Positions 34,038 through 42,741 of a DNA stretch of 64,000 nucleotides are shown piece after piece. Each line of letters begins with the position of its first letter. Within the stretch, counting starts at the first letter, position 1. The notes beneath the pieces are model-generated. The model was not told the DNA's origin. It did not search any database and worked only from the letters and a program-made list of their open reading frames with translations. This stretch comes from Aliidongia sp035943795 (GTDB lineage Bacteria; Pseudomonadota; Alphaproteobacteria; ATCC43930; CGMCC-115725), in contig NZ_DASZBY010000089.1 of assembly GCF_035943795.1 (NCBI RefSeq), positions 1 to 64,000 on the forward strand. The letters are read 5' to 3'. The position numbers and the translations under genes are program-made.

Positions 34038-34639
34038 CGCAGCGCCGCACCCTGCGCATGCCGCGGGAATATTTCGAGGATCTCTACGTCGGCTCGCCGG
34101 ATCCCTGGGGATTCGTCACCAGCGACTACGAGCGGCAGAAATACGATGCGACCATGGTCGCGATCGGCGGCGGCCATCGCAACGCCCTCGAGATCGGCTG
34201 TTCGATCGGTGTCTTCACCCAGCGGCTTGCCGCCAACTGCCGGCAGTTGCTGGCGGTCGACATCGCCGAGACCGCGCTCGACGCCGCGCGCCGGCGCTGC
34301 GGCGACCTGCCCAACGTCGAATTCCGCCGCATGCAGTTCCCGGACGAATTGCCGGACGACCGGTTCGACCTCGTCGTGCTGTCCGAGGTCGGCTATTACT
34401 GGACCTTGCCCGACCTGGACCTGTTTCTCGCCTGGCTGCGCGATGCGTTGACGCCGGATGGGGTGTTCGTGCTGGTGCACTGGACCGGGGGTACCGACTA
34501 TCCGCTGACCGGCGACCAAGTGCATGACCATGTCGTGACCGCGACCCATGATTTCCTGCATGCGACGCACAAGGCCTATAACGACTTCTATCGGCTCGAC
34601 GTGCTGGCCGGCGGGGATCGCCCGGCCGACGGGGCGTAG
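34034..34639 (+). CDS. NodS-like SAM-dependent methyltransferase
   Basis: This is a 201-residue methyltransferase resembling NodS, which N-methylates the deacetylated sugar of Nod factors. Motifs: YFEDLYVGSPDPWGF at the N-terminus, NALEIGCSIGVFTQRLA for SAM, FDLVVLSEVGYYW, and LVHWTGGTDYPLTGD. Coupled to a deacetylase gene, it would logically methylate the amine that enzyme frees (inference). It ends 3 bp from a convergent cupin gene. Confidence 0.87.
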   Translation: MTQRRTLRMPREYFEDLYVGSPDPWGFVTSDYERQKYDATMVAIGGGHRNALEIGCSIGVFTQRLAANCRQLLAVDIAETALDAARRRCGDLPNVEFRRMQFPDELPDDRFDLVVLSEVGYYWTLPDLDLFLAWLRDALTPDGVFVLVHWTGGTDYPLTGDQVHDHVVTATHDFLHATHKAYNDFYRLDVLAGGDRPADGA

Positions 34640-34642
34640 CGG

Positions 34643-35023
34643 CTATTCGGCGACCAAGGTCGTCGCGAACTCCGCGGGCGAGGTGATTTCCAGCATCTCG
34701 AGGTCGTCCGAATGGCCGAGTTCCCGATGGCGGACGCGCGGCGGCTGGTGGACGCAAGAGCCGGCTTCCAGCAGCACTTCGCCGGTGCCTTCATATTCGA
34801 AGCGCACCCAGCCTTTCAGCACATAGACCATCTGAAATTCGAGATCGTGAAAATGCCACTCCGGCCGGGCCTCGTGATCGTCGCGCGCCCGGATGACATG
34901 CGCCTTCATCCGGCCGCCCGTTGCATCGCCGATCCCCAGGTCGCGATATTCGAAGAAGCCGCGCAGCCCGTCCGCCGCGAAGGCATCGTCGGCCGCATGG
35001 CGCACCGTCACCGTCGAATCCAT
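34643..35023 (-). CDS. Cupin-domain protein
   Basis: This is a 126-residue single cupin. The metal-binding pattern is visible in ARPEWHFHDLEFQMVYVLKGWVRF (first motif with HxH...E) and the second motif around QPPRVRHRELGHS. It is cytoplasmic. ATG 35023 starts the conserved part. The function is unknown; cupins here may be sugar isomerases or dioxygenases. Confidence 0.8.
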   Translation of the reverse strand: MDSTVTVRHAADDAFAADGLRGFFEYRDLGIGDATGGRMKAHVIRARDDHEARPEWHFHDLEFQMVYVLKGWVRFEYEGTGEVLLEAGSCVHQPPRVRHRELGHSDDLEMLEITSPAEFATTLVAE

Positions 35024-35087
35024 TCCGTTTCTCCCGCTCGGCCAAGGGCCGGATCTTACGTCGGCGTTCGCTCCTGATCCAAGGCGT

Positions 35088-35780
35088 TCAAGGTCGGACG
35101 GCGACCAGGTTGACCAGTGTTTCCTCCCGTCCGACCGGTGGCGTTCGGCCGAAGCAGCGTTCGAGAATGCCAAGGTCGCTTCGGCTCCACCATAGATAGG
35201 GATAGGAGATCGACGCCGGTGCCACGGCGAAGCCGGCCTCGGCGATCATGGCGATATATTCCTCTGCACTGCGCTGAACCTCCATGGGGTGGCGGAACAG
35301 CAGGCGGATGGCCCATGAATGGATGTATTTGCGCGTCGATTCGGCAAACAGCAGCAGGCCGCCCGGCTTCAGCACCCGGTAAAACTCGCGCAGTGCCGCT
35401 TCCTGGTCGACCAGGTGATGGAAGGTCTGGTGACAGAAGACCATGTCCGCGGATTGATCGGGCAGACCGAGGCACGCGCTGCTCGTCCGCGCGAATGCCA
35501 CCGACAGGCGGCACCTGGACGCTTCCGCGGCGGCGGCTTCGAGCAGGTCGGCATCGATATCGATGCCGACCATGCGCTCCGGCCGGAAGCGGTCGTGCAG
35601 CAGCGCGAAGGAGCGGCCCCAGCCGCAGCCGACGTCGACGATCACCGGATAAGAGGGGCGCCGGTCCGGGATCAGCCGATCGAGATCCGCGACGGCGCGC
35701 GCCAGGACGTGTTCGACCCAGATCTCGCTCTTCAGAAACCACAGGCCGAACCGCGATTCCGGGACGTACGCGTCGGTCAT
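35088..35780 (-). CDS. SAM-dependent methyltransferase (class I)
   Basis: This is a 230-residue methyltransferase: PVIVDVGCGWGRSFALL for SAM, MVGIDIDADLLEAA, ADMVFCHQTFHHL and VLKPGGLLLFAESTRKY. ATG 35780 is chosen at the start of the natural sequence. It is cytoplasmic. It lies 64 bp upstream of the cupin gene on the same strand. The substrate is unknown. Confidence 0.82.
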   Translation of the reverse strand: MTDAYVPESRFGLWFLKSEIWVEHVLARAVADLDRLIPDRRPSYPVIVDVGCGWGRSFALLHDRFRPERMVGIDIDADLLEAAAAEASRCRLSVAFARTSSACLGLPDQSADMVFCHQTFHHLVDQEAALREFYRVLKPGGLLLFAESTRKYIHSWAIRLLFRHPMEVQRSAEEYIAMIAEAGFAVAPASISYPYLWWSRSDLGILERCFGRTPPVGREETLVNLVAVRP

Positions 35781-35797
35781 TCCCGGCAACCGACCCC

Positions 35798-36241
35798 TCA
35801 GTGCTTGAGCTTGACGACGGTACCCTTGAGCGCCACGCCGGCGACGAATTCGCCGGCGTGGCATTCATAGTCGGTCTCGCTCGCGACGACCTTCTTCTTG
35901 TAGTAGCTCACGATATTGACGACCGCATCGCCCCCCAGCTGGTTGGCCCGATCGCGTAATTCCCGGAGCGCGGATAGCATGGCCCAGCGGCACGCGTCCT
36001 CGTCGGACCTGCCGAAAGAGTCGGTTTTCCGATTGGTGACGAACTCGCCATAGGTCTGGTCGATCGCCGGCGGATTTTGCGTGGCGAAGAAGAACGCCAC
36101 CCCCGGGCCGACCCGCAGATAGAAGTCGCCGTTCTTCATCACTTCGTCGATCTTCGGATGGTATTCGGTGTCGCGCGCAAGGGCGTGGTGCGTGAGCAAC
36201 AGCGTGCTCACCATCAGGAAACCGGCCGATATTCGACGCAT
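35798..36241 (-). CDS. Exported YbjQ-like small protein
   Basis: This 147-residue protein has a signal peptide (ISAGFLMVSTLLLTHHALA). Its second half (ACRWAMLSALRELRDRANQLGGDAVVNIVSYY) resembles the YbjQ fold family often mislabelled as an excinuclease subunit. It contains a conserved Cys pair and is probably periplasmic. ATG 36241 is used; the frame's upstream TTG is unlikely. Confidence 0.65.
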   Translation of the reverse strand: MRRISAGFLMVSTLLLTHHALARDTEYHPKIDEVMKNGDFYLRVGPGVAFFFATQNPPAIDQTYGEFVTNRKTDSFGRSDEDACRWAMLSALRELRDRANQLGGDAVVNIVSYYKKKVVASETDYECHAGEFVAGVALKGTVVKLKH

Positions 36242-36296
36242 GGGAAACAAGCTCCTCGGAACGGACGGTCGCTATCGCCGGTACCGCCCGCGACAG

Positions 36297-37079
36297 CTAG
36301 TTCTCGCTGGGCGGGAAGTTGGTCGATTCCGATTCCTCCGTCAAGTCGTGAAGTCCGAGCGGAGAGACGATGGCGTCGCCAGCCGGAGAGGCGAGCCTAA
36401 CCAGCCCCAGGCCGTAGCCCTCGGGCAAGCGCCAATAGGCGAAATTCCAGGCGCGGCCCTGGACATCCTGGTGCGGGGCCGGTGCGTCGGGCGTCGGCGG
36501 CACCAGGTCCGTCCGGTTCATCAGCATGCCGAAACCGGCGCCGGTCGCCTTTGCCAGCGCCTCACGCAATGTCCAGATGCGATAGAATCCGTCGCTGCCC
36601 GCCGCCTCGACCGCGGCGGTTTCCAGCGGACCGAAGGCGGTGCCGGCCAGGGCAGTTACGGGCCGGTCCGGGCGGATCCGCTCGACGTCGATGCCGACCG
36701 CCGCACTCCCGATGGCGCAGGCAACGAGATCGCCGCTGTGGCTCAGCGAGATGAACGGCGCCGGCAGACCTGGGCGGCCCATCTCCAGATAAGGCGCGCC
36801 ATCGTCGGCGCGCAGGATCTTCCAAGGCTCGGCCGGCACGGGATAGTGGCGGGCCAGCAGGGCGCGCAGCAGGACACGCACCATCAGCCGCTGCCGCTGG
36901 CCGGTCGGGTGGCGGTGCTGGTCGGCGAACCGCTGATCCTCCGTCGTGCCGTGCCGGGCGGCCAGCAGGTTTGCCGCGGGCGAGGTCGTGTCCAGATAGG
37001 CGATTTGGGTCAGTTGCTCTCTCCCGGTTCGTTCTCGCAGGGATGTGCGAGACCTCGCTGTCATCTCGACAGGTGGCAT
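36297..37079 (-). CDS. 4'-phosphopantetheinyl transferase
   Basis: This is an Sfp/AcpT-type enzyme of about 260 residues that loads the phosphopantetheine arm onto carrier proteins. The two signature motifs are GIDVERI (metal-binding) and IWTLREALAKATGAGF (the WxxKEA-type motif, with Arg for Lys). It faces away from the polyene cluster and shares an 87-bp gap with the chain-length-factor gene. The obvious clients are the two carrier proteins at 38790-39322. The start is uncertain: ATG 37079 or 37064. Confidence 0.88.
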   Translation of the reverse strand: MPPVEMTARSRTSLRERTGREQLTQIAYLDTTSPAANLLAARHGTTEDQRFADQHRHPTGQRQRLMVRVLLRALLARHYPVPAEPWKILRADDGAPYLEMGRPGLPAPFISLSHSGDLVACAIGSAAVGIDVERIRPDRPVTALAGTAFGPLETAAVEAAGSDGFYRIWTLREALAKATGAGFGMLMNRTDLVPPTPDAPAPHQDVQGRAWNFAYWRLPEGYGLGLVRLASPAGDAIVSPLGLHDLTEESESTNFPPSEN

Positions 37080-37166
37080 GGTAGGGGTCAAAGCGCCGGG
37101 AGGCGAGGGCCGTGCGCTCGTAGGCGTCTTGCCGACCAGGAAACATGATGCCGAAGGGCTCGTCGA

Positions 37167-37856
37167 TTGGAGAACGCCGCTTCCGTATTTTTTCGCGTCC
37201 GACGATGGGCCGCCTGGGCGCCGGGAACGCCGTCAATCGATGTTCAGACGCCGACGTTGCTCCGGCGCCGGGTCAGCGCCCTGGGTCAGGAAGCGCTGAG
37301 GGCGGTCTGGAGTCTGGCGGACTCCGCCCAAAGCCGCATCATCGTCTCGTCGCGCCACGGCGAATTCCGCCGGACTCTCTCGATCCTCGAAGATCTCGCC
37401 GACCGGACCGAGGTTTCGCCCGCCGATTTCACCCTGTCGGTTCATCACGCGCTGGCGGGGCTGCTCTCGATCGCCCACGGCAACCGGCAAGGTCATACCG
37501 CCGTGGCGGCCGGGTCGGAAAGCTTCTGCTTCGGCCTGATGGAAGCAGTGGCCTGCCTCGCGGACGCGCCCGACACCCCAGTGGTGCTGCTGCACTATGA
37601 CGAGCCTTTGCCCAGCCCTTTCTCTGACTTCGACGAGCCGGCGCCCGCGGCGGAGGTGCTGGCGCTGGTCCTGGCGGCCGACGGTCCTGGCGTCCCGCTC
37701 AGCCTGGCCTTCGTCCCCGCGCTGACCAAGGCGGAGCGATCCGTTTCCCCTGCGGCGGCGTTTCTCCGCTTCCTGGAAACGCCCGCGCAGACCGAGCTGG
37801 TTTCCAGCGGTGATCGCTTGGAATGGCACTGGCGGCGACATGCGACGGCGGATTGA
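37167..37856 (+). CDS. apeC: Ketosynthase-like chain-length factor of the aryl polyene cluster
   Basis: This 229-residue protein corresponds to the N-terminal half of a beta-ketoacyl synthase without an active-site Cys, the chain-length-factor family. FRVRRWAAWAPG and HHALAGLLSIAHGN are typical, and AVAAGSESFCFGLMEA sits where the Cys nucleophile would be in a true synthase. In E. coli the equivalent pairs with ApeO. A stop codon in frame at 37146-37148 forces the TTG at 37167 as the start, supported by AAGGG upstream. It is the first gene of the plus-strand polyene operon. Confidence 0.85.
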   Translation: MENAASVFFRVRRWAAWAPGTPSIDVQTPTLLRRRVSALGQEALRAVWSLADSAQSRIIVSSRHGEFRRTLSILEDLADRTEVSPADFTLSVHHALAGLLSIAHGNRQGHTAVAAGSESFCFGLMEAVACLADAPDTPVVLLHYDEPLPSPFSDFDEPAPAAEVLALVLAADGPGVPLSLAFVPALTKAERSVSPAAAFLRFLETPAQTELVSSGDRLEWHWRRHATAD

Positions 37857-38610
37857 CCGGCTCTGGCGGCTGGGGGGAACCGCCTTCGCCTTCTCCTTCG
37901 TTTTTTTCGGCGGCTGCCTGCTGGCGGCGACCGTGCTGCCGGTGCTGGCCCTTCTGCCGGGCAATCAGCGCGACCGGGCCCGGGCGATCGTCCAGTTGAG
38001 TTTCCGATTCTACCTGGCCATTCTGCAGTTCCTGGGCGTGATCCGGGTGGATGTCGAGGGCGGCGGCCGGTTGAAGGAGGCAGGCGGGCGCATCGTCGTC
38101 GCCAATCATCCGACGCTGCTCGACGTCGTCATGCTCATGGCGCTGGTTCCTCGGGCCCAGTGCATCATCAAGCACGAGCTTTGGACCAGTCCGCTCCTGG
38201 GCGGGCTGATGCGGCGGGCCGGCTATATCCGTAACGACTTGCCAGCCGACGCCTTGGTCGAGGCGTGCCGCCAGGCGCTCGACCAGGGACAAAGCCTGAT
38301 CATCTTCCCGGAGGGCACGCGGACGAAGCCCGGCGCCTTACCGCGATTCCGCCGCGGGTTCGCCAACCTCGCGACCATAGCGGGTGCCGCGATCCAGCTG
38401 GTCGTCATCACATGCGACCCGCCGACCCTCTTCAAGGGCGACCCTTGGTGGCGGATCCCGGTCCGAAAACCCCATTTCCATCTCGTCGTAGACGAGTGTC
38501 TGGACGCGAACATGTACCTAAGGTATCCGTACCGCAGCATCGCCGCGAGAAAGCTCGTTGCGTATCTTGAAGCACATTATGCGGAGAAGCTGCGCCCTGC
38601 CGACCATTGA
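37840..38610 (+). CDS. Lysophospholipid acyltransferase (PlsC-like) of the polyene cluster
   Basis: This is a 256-residue membrane-bound acyltransferase. An N-terminal hydrophobic segment is followed by VVANHPTLLD, the HxxxxD catalytic motif, and by IIFPEGTRTK, the glycerolipid-acceptor motif. ATG 37840 overlaps the previous gene by 17 bp. In the E. coli cluster the gene at this position is apeD. It probably helps mount the polyene on a lipid. Confidence 0.87.
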   Translation: MRRRIDRLWRLGGTAFAFSFVFFGGCLLAATVLPVLALLPGNQRDRARAIVQLSFRFYLAILQFLGVIRVDVEGGGRLKEAGGRIVVANHPTLLDVVMLMALVPRAQCIIKHELWTSPLLGGLMRRAGYIRNDLPADALVEACRQALDQGQSLIIFPEGTRTKPGALPRFRRGFANLATIAGAAIQLVVITCDPPTLFKGDPWWRIPVRKPHFHLVVDECLDANMYLRYPYRSIAARKLVAYLEAHYAEKLRPADH

Positions 38611-38789
38611 TCGGCTCGTGAACGGATTGGTAATCGATCCCCTCCAATAATCGATCGTCCGCACTGCTTGCCGGCGATCTGCGGATGACCTTGGCTCTCC
38701 GCCGTCATTTCCCCGTCGGTCGAGGTTTCGATTTTGTCGGTTTACCGCTTCGTTTTGCTGAAGGGCTGAACTCGAAGAAAGTTTTGGAA

Positions 38790-39050
38790 GTGCTTGATAT
38801 TGAATTAGAAGTTAAGCAGATGATTATCGAAGCGCTCGTGCTTGAGGATATTTCACCCGACGAAATCGATGCGGGCGAACCGTTATTCGGCGAAGGGTTG
38901 GGACTCGATTCGATCGATGCCCTGGAACTCGGCGTCGCCATCCGCCGCCAGTATGGCATCCACATCGAGGCCGTGAACGATCAGGTGAAGGCACATTTCG
39001 CCAATGTGCGCAGCCTTGCCCGCTTCATCGAGACGCAGCGGGGGAAGTGA
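38790..39050 (+). CDS. apeE: Acyl carrier protein 1 of the polyene cluster
   Basis: This is a carrier protein of about 86 residues with the phosphopantetheine attachment site GLGLDSIDALELG (Ser in LDSID). The start is uncertain. GTG 38790 gives the usual family length, TTG 38784 and ATG 38820 are alternatives, and the ATG at 38685 would add a 35-residue tail unlike known carriers. The 5' part (38760-38870) is markedly richer in A+T than the rest of the cluster. Confidence 0.82.
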   Translation: MLDIELEVKQMIIEALVLEDISPDEIDAGEPLFGEGLGLDSIDALELGVAIRRQYGIHIEAVNDQVKAHFANVRSLARFIETQRGK

Positions 39051-39052
39051 CG

Positions 39053-39322
39053 ATGATACTGTCGCGCGACGAAGTGCTGAGCAAGCTCACGGAGTTTCTG
39101 GAAGAGCTGTTCGAGGTGCCGAGGAACAAGGTCACCCTGGATGCGAGCCTGTACGAGGAACTGGATCTCGACAGCATCGACGCGGTGGATCTGGTGGTGA
39201 AGCTCCAGGGCCTGACCGGGCGTCGGATCAAGCCCGAAGAATTCAAGATGGTCCGCACGATCCGTGACGTGGTCGATTGCGTCGAGCGGCTGCTGGCAGC
39301 GGATGCGCCGGTCCAGCCGTAA
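39053..39322 (+). CDS. apeF: Acyl carrier protein 2 of the polyene cluster
   Basis: This is an 89-residue carrier protein with the Ser attachment site in ELDLDSIDAVDLVV. ATG 39053 is preferred over the overlapping GTG 39047 because GGGGGAAG lies at good spacing. It is the second of two adjacent carriers, as in E. coli apeE-apeF. It overlaps the following membrane-protein gene by 20 bp. Confidence 0.9.
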   Translation: MILSRDEVLSKLTEFLEELFEVPRNKVTLDASLYEELDLDSIDAVDLVVKLQGLTGRRIKPEEFKMVRTIRDVVDCVERLLAADAPVQP

Positions 39323-39884
39323 TCCCTGGTTCGCGCTGGCGGTCCTCGGCGGTCTCGGCTACCCGCTGCTGGTCTATTTCGGCCTGCAGCGCCTGCCGCC
39401 CGGTGCCATCGTGTTCGTCGGACTGGCGCTGATCGGCCTGCGCCTTCTGGCGACCTGGCGCAGCGAGCGTCACGTGGCTGGCGCCGGCATGCTGGCGCTT
39501 ACCCTGGCGGCGACCGGGCTTGCCGCCCTGCTCTTCCTGGCGCCGCGCATGGCGGCGCTCGCCTACCCGATCGCGATCAGCCTCGCGACGGCAGCGATCT
39601 TCGGCCTGTCGCTGCTCCGCCCGCCGTCCGTGGTCGAGCGGATCGTCCGGATTCGCGAGCCCGACCTGCCGCCGGAGGGCGTCGCCTATGCGCGCAAGGT
39701 CACGATGGTCTGGACGGTTTTCCTGATGGCGAATGCTGCGGTCTCGGCCGCTTCGGCCGTCTGGGGATCGCTCGAGGCGTGGACGCTCTGGAACGGCCTG
39801 ATCTCCTATCTGCTGATGGGTGCTCTGTTCCTGGGTGAAATCGGCGTGCGGCAGGTGGTACGTCGCCCCGCGGCGCTGCCGTGA
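39303..39884 (+). CDS. COG4648-type membrane protein of the polyene cluster
   Basis: This is a 193-residue inner-membrane protein with about five hydrophobic helices (ALAVLGGLGYPLLVYFGL and others). REPDLPPEGVAYARKVTMVWTVF is the recognisable family stretch. It takes the apeG position of the E. coli cluster. Its role is not established. ATG 39303 overlaps the carrier-protein gene, and the stop overlaps the next gene's GTG. Confidence 0.82.
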   Translation: MRRSSRNPWFALAVLGGLGYPLLVYFGLQRLPPGAIVFVGLALIGLRLLATWRSERHVAGAGMLALTLAATGLAALLFLAPRMAALAYPIAISLATAAIFGLSLLRPPSVVERIVRIREPDLPPEGVAYARKVTMVWTVFLMANAAVSAASAVWGSLEAWTLWNGLISYLLMGALFLGEIGVRQVVRRPAALP

Positions 39885-41209
39885 CGATCCTGCCGCTTTC
39901 GAGATTGCTGGCCCACGGGCGAGCGCCCGATCATCTTCTGGCGCTGACCGACGGCGTGCCGATTGCCTATGGGCGGTTCTCCGCAGAGGTGGCGAGCGCT
40001 GCCGTTCGCCTCCGCGCGACCGGCTGCCGGCGGGCGGCCCTGCTGTGCCAGGACAGCTATCGCTTCGCCGTCGGTCTGTTCGGCCTGCTCCATGCCGGGA
40101 TGACCGTCGTGATGCCGCCCAACGGACAGGTGGGAACCTTGGCGGCGCTGGGCGATGCGTTCGATCTGCTGGTCGACGATGCCTTTCTCGCCGCTCCGGC
40201 AAGCGAGGCGCCATCCTTATCCGGGTTCGACCCGCTGCGGCCGGCATTCGAGTTCTTCACCTCGGGCTCGACCGGTGCGCCAAAACGCATCGTCAAGACC
40301 CTGGCCATGCTGGAACACGAGATCGCGGCGCTCGATCGGCTCTGGGGCGACGAGATGGGATCGGGCCCGGCGGTCGCCACCGTGTCCCATCAGCATATCT
40401 ACGGGCTGACCTTCAAGCTGCTTTGGCCGCTCGCCGCCGGCCGTCCGTTCGCCGGCGAGATGCATGAGCTGTGGGAGACCCTGCTCGACCAGCTTCCGTC
40501 GGAGGCCGTGATCGTGGCGAGCCCGGCCCATCTCGGCCGCCTGTCGGGCATTGCCCCGCTGGCGCGGGCCCGGCGCCCGCGGGGGATCTTCTCGGCCGGT
40601 GCGCCGCTGTCGCTGTCAGCTGCGGCGGAGGCCACGACGATCCTCGGAGTCTGTCCCACTGAAATCTTCGGCAGTACCGAGACGGGCGCCATCGCGACCC
40701 GTCGGCAGATCGCTGGGGACGAGCCGTGGCAAGCGCTGCCCGGCATCGCGATCGCCACGGATGACGGCGGACGGTTGAAGCTGCGCTCGCCCTTTCTCGG
40801 CGACGGGGAATGGTTCGAGACCGAGGACCTGATCGAGCCCGTGGAACGAGGCTTCCATCTGCGCGGGCGGGCCGACCGGGTGGTGAAGATCGAGGGCAAG
40901 CGCATCAGCCTGACCGATATCGAGCAGACGCTGGCACGTTTGCCCTGGACGGCGGCGGCGGCGGCGGTCGCCTTGCCGGGCGAGCCGGTTCGGCTGGCGG
41001 CTGTCGTCGTGCCGAACCAGGCCGGGTGGGAAAAACTCGCCGAATTGGGACGCTTCCGGTTCGGGCGCCTGCTGCGCCAGGCCCTGACCGAGACGCAGGA
41101 ACCGGCGGGCCTGCCGCGGCTCTGGCGTTTCGATGACCATTTGCCCAGCGGTGCCATGGGCAAGCGGCGCGATGCCGATCTGCGGGCCCTGTTCGGTATC
41201 GCGCCATGA
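39881..41209 (+). CDS. apeH: Acyl/aryl-ACP ligase (AMP-binding) of the polyene cluster
   Basis: This is a 442-residue adenylate-forming ligase. It shows FFTSGSTGAPKRIVK (P-loop), IFGSTETGAIATR, and the C-terminal GRADRVVKIEGKRISL with the hinge. It should activate the aromatic starter acid and load it on a carrier protein. The GTG start overlaps the previous stop (GTGA). It is shorter than average ligases, as is usual for polyene clusters. Confidence 0.88.
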   Translation: MTILPLSRLLAHGRAPDHLLALTDGVPIAYGRFSAEVASAAVRLRATGCRRAALLCQDSYRFAVGLFGLLHAGMTVVMPPNGQVGTLAALGDAFDLLVDDAFLAAPASEAPSLSGFDPLRPAFEFFTSGSTGAPKRIVKTLAMLEHEIAALDRLWGDEMGSGPAVATVSHQHIYGLTFKLLWPLAAGRPFAGEMHELWETLLDQLPSEAVIVASPAHLGRLSGIAPLARARRPRGIFSAGAPLSLSAAAEATTILGVCPTEIFGSTETGAIATRRQIAGDEPWQALPGIAIATDDGGRLKLRSPFLGDGEWFETEDLIEPVERGFHLRGRADRVVKIEGKRISLTDIEQTLARLPWTAAAAAVALPGEPVRLAAVVVPNQAGWEKLAELGRFRFGRLLRQALTETQEPAGLPRLWRFDDHLPSGAMGKRRDADLRALFGIAP

Positions 41210-41553
41210 AGCTGCCGCAGATTCAGAACCGACGGGGCGAGGCCGGTGAGATCGTCGTCGATCTGGCGCTGCCGATGAGCCACGCGTGCTTCCTCGGCCA
41301 TTTTCCGGGCCGGCCTGTTTTGGCGGGCGTGCTTCAGGTCGACTGGGCCATGCGCTTCGCCGCCGAATATTTCGCCCTCGACCAGACCGTCGCGCAGGAT
41401 TTCCAGGTGAAATTCCGTCGGGTCGTCGGGCCCGACGAAGACCTGTCCTTGGCACTGCGGTTCGATCGGCAACGCGGCACCGTAACGTTCGAATATCGCA
41501 GCGCCGGCGAGATCGTGTCGTCCGGGAAGATCAGGCTGGAGCAGCACTCGTGA
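41206..41553 (+). CDS. apeI: 3-hydroxyacyl-ACP dehydratase (hotdog), ApeI-like
   Basis: This is a 115-residue hotdog dehydratase. FLGHFPGRPVLAGVLQVDW carries the FabZ-type catalytic His in GHFPG. It removes water during each polyene extension cycle, probably with the second dehydratase at 48446-48916 as in E. coli ApeI/ApeP. It overlaps both neighbours by 4 bp. Confidence 0.86.
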   Translation: MKLPQIQNRRGEAGEIVVDLALPMSHACFLGHFPGRPVLAGVLQVDWAMRFAAEYFALDQTVAQDFQVKFRRVVGPDEDLSLALRFDRQRGTVTFEYRSAGEIVSSGKIRLEQHS

Positions 41554-42329
41554 GCTGCCGGGTCTGCGCCATCGTGCCGAGCCACGATCATTGGGCCAGC
41601 GTCGGCGTCGTCGTGGCCCGCCTGCGGGCGGCCGGTCTGCCGGTCTATGTCGTCGACGACGGCAGCGGCGAGCCGGCGCGGAGCGTGCTGGCAGCCCTCC
41701 ATGACGAGGCCGGCGGCGTGATCGTCACCCGCCTCGACCCCAACCAGGGCAAAGGCAGCGCCGTCATCTTAGGCTTTCGGCTGGCGCTGGCGGCCGGCTT
41801 CACCCATGCGGTGCAGGTCGACGCCGACGGGCAGCACGACCTCGATGCCTTGGCATCCCTGCTGACCCTTTCGGAGCGCCACCCGACAGCGCTGGTCAGT
41901 GGCCAACCGATCTATGACGCGTCCGTGCCGCCCAGCCGCAAGTTCGGCCGGTGGGCGACCCATATCTGGGTCTGGATCGAAACCCTGTCCTTCGCCATCA
42001 CCGACAGTCTGTGCGGTTTCCGGGTCTATCCTCTGGCTGCGGTCGAGAAGTTGCTCGCGCGGGATCATCTGGGCCGACGCATGGATTTCGATCCCGAAAT
42101 CATGGTGCGGCTGTTCTGGGCCGGCACGCCGGTCGCGATGCTGCCGGTCAAGGTCATCTATCCGCCGGGCAATACTTCGAATTTCGATCTGCTCGCCGAC
42201 AATTGGCGGATGACAAAGATGCACACGCGGCTCGTCATCGCGATGCTGCTGCACCTGCCGTCGATCCTGTTGCATCGGCCGAAGCGTTTCGAGCCTGCCC
42301 GCGTCTCTTCCGTCATTCGGGACTTGTAA
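41550..42329 (+). CDS. Family 2 glycosyltransferase of the polyene cluster
   Basis: This is a 259-residue dolichyl-phosphate-mannose-synthase-like GT2: VCAIVPSHDHW, VYVVDDGS, NQGKGSAVILGF, QVDADGQHDLDAL (DxD), and SLCGFRVYPL. The GTG start overlaps the previous stop (GTGA). In the E. coli cluster the gene at this position, apeJ, encodes this domain fused to an acyltransferase. Here the acyltransferase is absent and found instead on the exporter (43355-46600). Confidence 0.88.
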   Translation: MSCRVCAIVPSHDHWASVGVVVARLRAAGLPVYVVDDGSGEPARSVLAALHDEAGGVIVTRLDPNQGKGSAVILGFRLALAAGFTHAVQVDADGQHDLDALASLLTLSERHPTALVSGQPIYDASVPPSRKFGRWATHIWVWIETLSFAITDSLCGFRVYPLAAVEKLLARDHLGRRMDFDPEIMVRLFWAGTPVAMLPVKVIYPPGNTSNFDLLADNWRMTKMHTRLVIAMLLHLPSILLHRPKRFEPARVSSVIRDL

Positions 42330-42333
42330 AGCC

Positions 42334-42741
42334 ATGCTTTCCGCGGAAATCGCCCTGAAGGCGCAGTTCTACGACATCGATCCGATGGAGGTGGTCTGGC
42401 ACGGCAATTATACCCGCTTTCTGGAGCAGGCCCGTTGCGAGCTGCTCGATCAGCTGGGCTACAACTACGACCAGATGAAGGCATCCGGCTATGCTTGGCC
42501 GATCGTCGACCTGCGCATCAAATATGTCCGCCCGATCCGTTTCGGCCAGGAATTCACCGTCACCGCCAGGATCGCCGAATACGAGAACGGCCTGAAGATC
42601 GACTATCGCCTGCTCGACCGGGCGACCGGAGAGGTATTGACCAAGGCGCGGACGTTCCAGGTGCCGGTGCGGCTCGACACCGGCGAACTCTGCATCGAAT
42701 CGCCGACTGCCCTGCTCGACAAACTGAGGGCGCTGGCATGA
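42334..42741 (+). CDS. apeK: Acyl-ACP thioesterase (4HBT hotdog), ApeK-like
   Basis: This is a 135-residue hotdog thioesterase. DIDPMEVVWHGNYTRFLEQAR is the classic 4-hydroxybenzoyl-CoA-type active-site stretch with Asp. It probably releases the finished polyene chain or edits stalled chains. It overlaps the LolA-like gene by 4 bp (ATGA). Confidence 0.9.
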   Translation: MLSAEIALKAQFYDIDPMEVVWHGNYTRFLEQARCELLDQLGYNYDQMKASGYAWPIVDLRIKYVRPIRFGQEFTVTARIAEYENGLKIDYRLLDRATGEVLTKARTFQVPVRLDTGELCIESPTALLDKLRALA

